A stretch of 64,000 nt of DNA from Bradyrhizobium cosmicum (GTDB taxonomy: Bacteria > Pseudomonadota > Alphaproteobacteria > Rhizobiales > Xanthobacteraceae). Position 1 is the stretch's first letter. The number at the start of each line of letters is the position of its first letter. The position numbers and the translations under genes were made by a program. The notes beneath the pieces are model-generated. The model did not search any database, was not told the origin of the DNA, and saw nothing but the letters and a program-made list of their open reading frames with translations. The stretch spans positions 2,046,001 through 2,110,000 of the forward strand of contig NZ_CP041656.2 of the NCBI RefSeq assembly GCF_007290395.2, read 5' to 3'. Below are positions 59,444-64,000 of this stretch, in pieces.

Positions 59444-61339
59444 ATGAGCGGGCGCATGTTCATTGCGTCGGTGAAGACGTGGCCGCTTGCGGCCGCGTGG
59501 CTGGGCCTTGGCCTTTTGCTCGCCGCCTGCATCCTTTCCGGTCCCGCTGACGCGGTCGAGCGCGACCCGCGCGGCGAGCTCAAGCGCGTGCTGATGCTGC
59601 ATTCCTTCGGCCGCGAATTTCGGCCCTGGAGCGAATATGCGCGGAGCATCAAGGCCGGGCTCGAGCGCCAATCGCCCTGGCCGCTCGATATCCAGGAGCA
59701 CACCTTGCTCTCCGCACGCTTCAACAATCCGGGCCCGGAAGCGCCCTTCGTGGACTACCTGGACTCGCTCTACCAGGGCGCGCCGCCCGACATCGTACTG
59801 AGCATCGGCGCGCCTGCCGCGCGGTTCGTGCAGCGATACCGCGCAAAGCTCTTTCCCGATACGCCCATGGTGTTGACCGTGGTCGAGCAGCGGCTGCTCA
59901 AGCGGGACGATCTCACTGACAACGACGTCGTCGTCGCGGTCCGCAATGATTTCATGGCCGCGTTCAGCAATATTCTGCGCGTGAGGCCGGACACCAAGAC
60001 CGTCGGCATGGTGATCGGCGCCTCGCCGCTGGAGAAATTCTGGATCGACGAGGTGAAGCGGGAGCTGAAGCCGCTGAGCGATCGCGTCGAGTTCGTCTGG
60101 TATTCGGACCTGCCGTTCGAGGAGATCCTCAAGCACGCCGCGAAGCTTCCGTCCGATACCGTGCTGTTCTGGGGCCTGATGTCGGTCGATGCAGCCGGCA
60201 TTGTTCACGAAGGCGACCTCGCGCTGCGCAGGCTGCGCGCGGTCGCCAGCGCCCCGATCTTTTCCTATCAGGAGGCCTTCTTCGGTGACGGCACCGTCGG
60301 TGGCCCGATGCAATTGACCGGCGAGACCAGCCGGAGGACTGTCGATGCCGTCACGCGCATCCTTGGCGGCGAAAAGCCGGCCAGCATCAAATACGAAACG
60401 ATCGAGTTCGGACCGCCGCGATACGATTGGCGGGAATTGCAGCGCTGGGGCATCAGCGAAAGCAGTCTGCCTGCCGACAGTGAAGTCGTATTTCGGACGC
60501 CGACGATGTGGGAGGTCTACCACCGGGAGATCGTGCTGATCGCCGCGATCATTCTGGTGCAGGCCGGCCTGATCAGCGGCTTGCTCCACGAGCGTCAACG
60601 CCGACGGGTCGCCGAGGTCGAATCGCGCCAACGTCTGGCCGAGCTCGCTCACGCCAACCGCTATTCGGCCGTCGGCGAACTGACGACCTCGATCGCGCAT
60701 GAGCTCAATCAGCCGCTGGGGTCGATCCTGACCAACACCGAGACGGCCGAGCTCATGCTCAGTGGCGCTTCGCCCGACATCGACGAGATCCGTCTGATTC
60801 TGGCTGACATCCGACGTGACGACCAGCGCGCGAGCGAGGTGATCCGCCGGCTGCGCAGTGTCCTGAGGAAGTCGCCGTTCGAGATCAAGGACATCGAACT
60901 GAATAACACGGTACGGGAAGCGATCGACCTCGTGGCCGCGGTTGCCCACGGGCGGCGCACTATGTTGATCTATCTGCCCATCCTGAGCGATCTTCGCGTC
61001 AAGGGTGATCCCGTACAGCTCCAGCAGGTCGTGCTCAACGTGATCATCAACGCGATGGATGCGGTTTCCGATGCCGACACGCAGAGGCGCGAGGTGAGCG
61101 TATCGACATCGCGCGTGGGCAATCAGGCCGAGATCAAGATCGCCGATACCGGTTCCGGGATTGCGGCTGGCGACCTTGCCAACGTCTTCAAGCCGTTTTT
61201 CACGACCAAGCCGCAGGGTATGGGTATGGGACTTGCCATCGTCAGGACCATTGTCGAGGCCCATCACGGAACGATTGTTGCCGAGAACCAGCCGTCGGGC
61301 GGCGCGCTTTTCACGATCAGGTATCCGATCATCGGATAG
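59444..61339 (+). CDS. Sensor histidine kinase with periplasmic ABC-type ligand-binding domain
   Basis: A 631-residue kinase. Residues ~45-335 are a periplasmic ABC_sub_bind-type sensor (V-L-M-L-H-S-F-G-R-E-F-R-P, I-V-L-S-I-G-A-P-A-A). A second membrane helix (I-V-L-I-A-A-I-I-L-V-Q-A-G-L-I) lies near residue 365, then a coiled linker, the phospho-acceptor His419 in S-I-A-H-E-L-N-Q-P-L-G, and the ATPase domain with D-T-G-S-G-I near residue 567 and the G-M-G-M-G-L-A-I-V G2 box near residue 590. The group is the NtrB/DctB-like HisKA type with H-E-L-N-Q-P. ATG 59444 follows GGGGGACGAGG. No response regulator gene is adjacent; the FixJ-like gene at 44797 is the only one in the window. Confidence 0.9.
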   Translation: MSGRMFIASVKTWPLAAAWLGLGLLLAACILSGPADAVERDPRGELKRVLMLHSFGREFRPWSEYARSIKAGLERQSPWPLDIQEHTLLSARFNNPGPEAPFVDYLDSLYQGAPPDIVLSIGAPAARFVQRYRAKLFPDTPMVLTVVEQRLLKRDDLTDNDVVVAVRNDFMAAFSNILRVRPDTKTVGMVIGASPLEKFWIDEVKRELKPLSDRVEFVWYSDLPFEEILKHAAKLPSDTVLFWGLMSVDAAGIVHEGDLALRRLRAVASAPIFSYQEAFFGDGTVGGPMQLTGETSRRTVDAVTRILGGEKPASIKYETIEFGPPRYDWRELQRWGISESSLPADSEVVFRTPTMWEVYHREIVLIAAIILVQAGLISGLLHERQRRRVAEVESRQRLAELAHANRYSAVGELTTSIAHELNQPLGSILTNTETAELMLSGASPDIDEIRLILADIRRDDQRASEVIRRLRSVLRKSPFEIKDIELNNTVREAIDLVAAVAHGRRTMLIYLPILSDLRVKGDPVQLQQVVLNVIINAMDAVSDADTQRREVSVSTSRVGNQAEIKIADTGSGIAAGDLANVFKPFFTTKPQGMGMGLAIVRTIVEAHHGTIVAENQPSGGALFTIRYPIIG

Positions 61340-61403
61340 CGGCCGACATCACGCTCGATCATGGCACTCTCGCGCCGCAACAATCGGGCGAAGCTGCCGT
61401 TCC

Positions 61404-61417
61404 TTGATCTCGATCAA
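61404..61417. promoter_or_regulatory. FixK/FNR-type box upstream of DUF3300
   Basis: TTGATCTCGATCAA is a clean TTGAT-N4-ATCAA site, 57 nt before the ATG at 61474. Confidence 0.8.
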
Positions 61418-61473
61418 CAAACCCCCTCGCACCGGCCGGATTCTCGCCGACGCAAAGTCCGATGGAGGGTGTG

Positions 61474-63168
61474 ATGTTTCGCTGCGGCAAGACGACCCTG
61501 ATGGCGCTTGCGCTGATGTTGGCGCTTCCGGTCGCGGCGCCGGCGCAGACCGCCGCGCCGGCGAGCCCGGGCACTCAGGCGCAGTCCGTAACTCCACCGG
61601 CTCCGACTGCCGAGCTCTTGAAGCCGGCGCAGCTCGAAGCGCTGGTCGCGCCGATCGCGCTCTATCCCGACGAACTGCTGGCCAATGTCTTGGCGGCCTC
61701 GACCTATCCGCTCGAGGTGGTTCAGGCTGACCGCTTTCTGAAGGAGCGCAAGACCCTGAAGGGCGATGCGCTCAAGACCGAAGTCGACAAGCAGGGCTGG
61801 GACGACAGCATCAAGGCGCTCGCAAGCACGGCCGATGTCCTCACCATGATGAGCGACAAGCTCGAATGGACCCAGAAACTCGGTGATGCCTTTCTGGCCC
61901 AGCAGCCTGACGTGATGGATGCGATCCAGCGTCTGCGCAGCAAGGCCTATGACAACAAGAAGCTCGTCACCACCAAGCAGCAGAAGGTCAGCGTGCAGAG
62001 CCAGGAAGGCAAGCAGGCCATCGTGATCCAGCAGGCCGACCCCTCGACGATGTACGTGCCCTATTACGATCCCGCCACCGTCTACGGCACGTGGCCTTAT
62101 GCGGAATATCCGCCGTATTATTGGGGCTATCCCTCCTATATCGGCGCGGGCGTGGTCGCAGCCGGTATCGCCTTCGGCACGGCCTGGGCGATCGGACGCT
62201 GGGGCAACTACTGGGGCGGCGGCTGCAACTGGGGCAGTCGCAACGTCTACGTCAATCATCGCACCACCAACATCAACAACGGCTGGCAGCACAATCCGGC
62301 GCATCGCCAGGGCGTGCGCTACAACAACACCAGCGTCCAGCAGCGCTTCGGCAACAACAACGTCCGCGCGGGGGCCTCGGACCGCATGGATTTCCGCGGG
62401 CGTGACGGCAACCAGGTGCTGCGTCCCAATCAGGGCGGCCCGGGAGATCGAGCTGGCGATCGCGCGGGTGATCGTGGCGGACCTGGTGATCGCGGCGGAG
62501 CTGGCGATCGCGCCGGCAATCGCGGAGATCGTCCGGGTGCAGGCAATCGTCCCAGCGCAGGGACGCGCGATCGACCGGGTGGTGGCGATCGTGCTGGTGC
62601 CGGCGATCGCGCCAAGGGCAGTGGTGATCGCGCCAAGGGCGGCGGCGACCGGGCCAAGGCTGCGAACCGGGCCGGCGGAGGCGCAGGCAACCGCGCTGGT
62701 GGCGGCAATCGTGGCGGCGCGATGAACGTCTCCTCGGGCCGGGCGGCGGCCGCGGCATCCGCCCGCGGACGATCGAGCATGGCAAGCATGCCGCGGGGGG
62801 GCGGTGGTGGGCCGAGTTTCGCCGGGCGCGGCGGCGGTGGCGGAATGGCCGCGCGTGGCGGTGGTGGTGGTGGCTTCCGTGGTGGCGGCGGCGGTGGCCG
62901 GCGCTCCGATATCGCGCTGAAGCACGACATTGTCCTGCTCGGCCATCTCGCCAGTGGTCTCGGCTACTACCGCTTCAGCTACATCGGGAGCGAGAAAGTC
63001 TATGTCGGCGTGATGGCGCAGGAGGTCGAGCAGGTGATGCCTGGTGCCGTGACCCTCGGCGGCGACGGTTATCTGCGCGTCCATTACGAGAAGCTTGGAC
63101 TGACATTCCGGACCTACCGCGACTGGCTCGCTGGCGGTGCGAAGATCCCTGCGGAGGTGATGCCATGA
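61474..63168 (+). CDS. DUF3300 protein with GDR-repeat linker and S74-like C-terminus
   Basis: A 564-residue exported protein in three parts. After a signal peptide (A-L-M-L-A-L-P-V-A-A-P-A-Q) comes DUF3300 (residues ~40-215: L-V-A-P-I-A-L-Y-P-D-E-L-L-A-N-V-L-A-A-S-T-Y-P). Then a Y/W/G-rich stretch and a long G-D-R/G-N-R repeat linker. The last ~90 residues (S-D-I-A-L-K-H-D-I-V-L-L, Y-V-G-V-M-A-Q-E-V) look like the chaperone domain found at the end of phage tail spikes (Peptidase_S74/ICA). ATG 61474 is preferred over 61462 because GGAGGG lies between them. A FixK/FNR box is 57 nt upstream. It is coupled to the DUF2950 gene. Confidence 0.85.
   Translation: MFRCGKTTLMALALMLALPVAAPAQTAAPASPGTQAQSVTPPAPTAELLKPAQLEALVAPIALYPDELLANVLAASTYPLEVVQADRFLKERKTLKGDALKTEVDKQGWDDSIKALASTADVLTMMSDKLEWTQKLGDAFLAQQPDVMDAIQRLRSKAYDNKKLVTTKQQKVSVQSQEGKQAIVIQQADPSTMYVPYYDPATVYGTWPYAEYPPYYWGYPSYIGAGVVAAGIAFGTAWAIGRWGNYWGGGCNWGSRNVYVNHRTTNINNGWQHNPAHRQGVRYNNTSVQQRFGNNNVRAGASDRMDFRGRDGNQVLRPNQGGPGDRAGDRAGDRGGPGDRGGAGDRAGNRGDRPGAGNRPSAGTRDRPGGGDRAGAGDRAKGSGDRAKGGGDRAKAANRAGGGAGNRAGGGNRGGAMNVSSGRAAAAASARGRSSMASMPRGGGGGPSFAGRGGGGGMAARGGGGGGFRGGGGGGRRSDIALKHDIVLLGHLASGLGYYRFSYIGSEKVYVGVMAQEVEQVMPGAVTLGGDGYLRVHYEKLGLTFRTYRDWLAGGAKIPAEVMP
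62442..62726 (+). repeat. Degenerate GDR/GNR-coding tandem repeat
   Basis: About 95 codons of imperfect tandem repeats with units such as GDRAGDR, GDRGG, GNRAGG and GDRAKG. The DNA is made of repeated GGCGATCG- and GGCAATCG-like blocks. Slippage-prone, so length probably varies between strains. Confidence 0.8.
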
Positions 63169-64000
63169 ACGGACCGAAATGGCTTCGGCATGCGGCTCTG
63201 CTCGGCCTGCTGACGCTGGTACTGCCAAATCCGTCCTACGCGCAGCAGTCCTACAAGTCGCCGGAGGATGCGGCAGCCGCGCTGGCCGCCGCCGTCAAGA
63301 GCGGACCCGCCGACATCCTGAAAGTGCTCGGCAGGGCCGCTGAGGACATCGTCTCGTCGGGGGACGAGGTCGCCGACAACGATATCCGCGCGCGCTTCAC
63401 CTCGATGTACGACGCCAGGCATGGCATCAAGGCGGAGGGCAACAAGACCGCGACCCTCATGCTGGGGCCGGATGACTTCCCGTTCCCGATTCCGCTGGTC
63501 AACACCAGGACTGGCTGGGAGTTCGACACCGCCGAGGGACGCATCGAGGTGCTTCGCCGCCGCATCGGCCGCAACGAGCTCGACGCGATCCAGACCGCGC
63601 TCGCCTATGTCGACGCGCAAAACGAATATGCCGACAAGGACCGCGGTGAAGGCGCCGGTGTCTACGCCCAGCGTATCGTCTCGTCGCCCGGCAAAAAAGA
63701 CGGGCTGTTCTGGCGCGACGACAGCGATCCGAGTCCGCTCGGGGCGCTCGCGGCCGAAGCCTCGAAGGAGGGCTACAAATCAGGTGATGTCGGGCCCGCG
63801 CCTTATCACGGCTACTACTTCCGCATCCTCAAGGGGCAGGGCCGGGATGCGCCGGGCGGTGCGCTCAACTATGTCGTCAAGGGCAAGATGATTGGCGGCT
63901 TCGCGCTGATCGCCTGGCCTGCCGAATACGGCAATTCCGGCGTGATGACCTTCCTGGTCAATCATGCCGGTACCGTCTACCAGAAGGATCTCGGCAAGCG
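63165..64000 (+). CDS. DUF2950 family exported protein (partial, runs off the window)
   Basis: The first 278 residues are present. Signal peptide ends N-P-S-Y-A-Q; the mature part has S-P-E-D-A-A-A-A-L-A-A-A-V-K, F-W-R-D-D-S-D-P-S-P-L-G near residue 185 and P-Y-H-G-Y-Y-F-R-I-L-K-G-Q-G, all typical of DUF2950. DUF3300 and DUF2950 genes are commonly paired. Here the ATG overlaps the DUF3300 stop by 4 nt, so they are translated together. Function unknown. Confidence 0.85.
   Translation, partial: MNGPKWLRHAALLGLLTLVLPNPSYAQQSYKSPEDAAAALAAAVKSGPADILKVLGRAAEDIVSSGDEVADNDIRARFTSMYDARHGIKAEGNKTATLMLGPDDFPFPIPLVNTRTGWEFDTAEGRIEVLRRRIGRNELDAIQTALAYVDAQNEYADKDRGEGAGVYAQRIVSSPGKKDGLFWRDDSDPSPLGALAAEASKEGYKSGDVGPAPYHGYYFRILKGQGRDAPGGALNYVVKGKMIGGFALIAWPAEYGNSGVMTFLVNHAGTVYQKDLGK

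Noticed and set aside
59396..61267. 623-codon minus-strand frame opposite the histidine kinase
   Set aside because: The kinase on the plus strand has all catalytic motifs; the opposite frame has none and no start context.

Overview
The window looks like chromosomal DNA of a GC-rich alphaproteobacterium of the Bradyrhizobium/Rhodopseudomonas group. The signs are a leuA 3' end and a tRNA-Lys as core markers, LIV-type ABC transport, a FixJ-like response regulator, a Crp/Fnr (FixK-like) regulator, many small exported proteins of rhizobial type, and repeated FixK/FNR-type operators (TTGA-N6-TCAA). The assignment rests on gene content and motif style, not on a database search.

Layout. 1-2.5 kb: end of leuA, an orphan TRAP substrate-binding protein, a Spy/CpxP-like exported protein and tRNA-Lys(CTT). 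2.7-13.3 kb: an IclR regulator divergent from a seven-gene operon (periplasmic binding protein, LivHMGF-type ABC transporter, class III aminotransferase, hydantoinase/oxoprolinase HyuB and HyuA); this reads as an uptake and catabolic unit for a lactam, hydantoin or similar cyclic amide. 13.7-29.2 kb: mostly minus-strand genes for an octaheme cytochrome c/TPR protein, a DUF2721 membrane protein, two DUF1254 proteins flanking two tandem arylsulfatases, then on the plus strand an outer-membrane phenol-degradation-type porin and a run of four small exported proteins. 29.4-41.8 kb: a mosaic of xenobiotic-type enzymes and regulators (alpha/beta hydrolases, VOC proteins, LysR, AraC, isochorismatase-like hydrolase, amidohydrolase, DoxX, XapX, porin, DUF1275) with at least two gene fossils (an MBL-fold fragment and a frameshifted haloperoxidase-like hydrolase). 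42.2-64 kb: a dense block of energy- and stress-type genes: PerM/AI-2E permease, K+ channel, Crp/Fnr regulator, FixJ-like regulator, two AspT-type antiporters, a large Orn/Lys/Arg-type decarboxylase, SulP transporter, PPK2, HlyD-type exporter, a histidine kinase with a periplasmic ligand-binding domain, and a DUF3300-DUF2950 pair.

How it works together. Nine TTGA-N6-TCAA sites lie 53-75 nt upstream of start codons, at the head of almost every transcription unit in the 42-62 kb block and also in front of a DUF1254 gene, a sulfatase gene and two small-protein units at 24-28 kb. The Crp/Fnr protein encoded at 43826-44509 carries the E-x-x-S-R recognition signature expected for TTGA half-sites. 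Most of the right half of the window is therefore probably one low-oxygen (FixK/FNR) regulon. Its most interesting module is a PLP decarboxylase between two AspT-type exchangers: a possible decarboxylation/antiport system for acid or energy stress that uses an antiporter family different from the usual APC partners.
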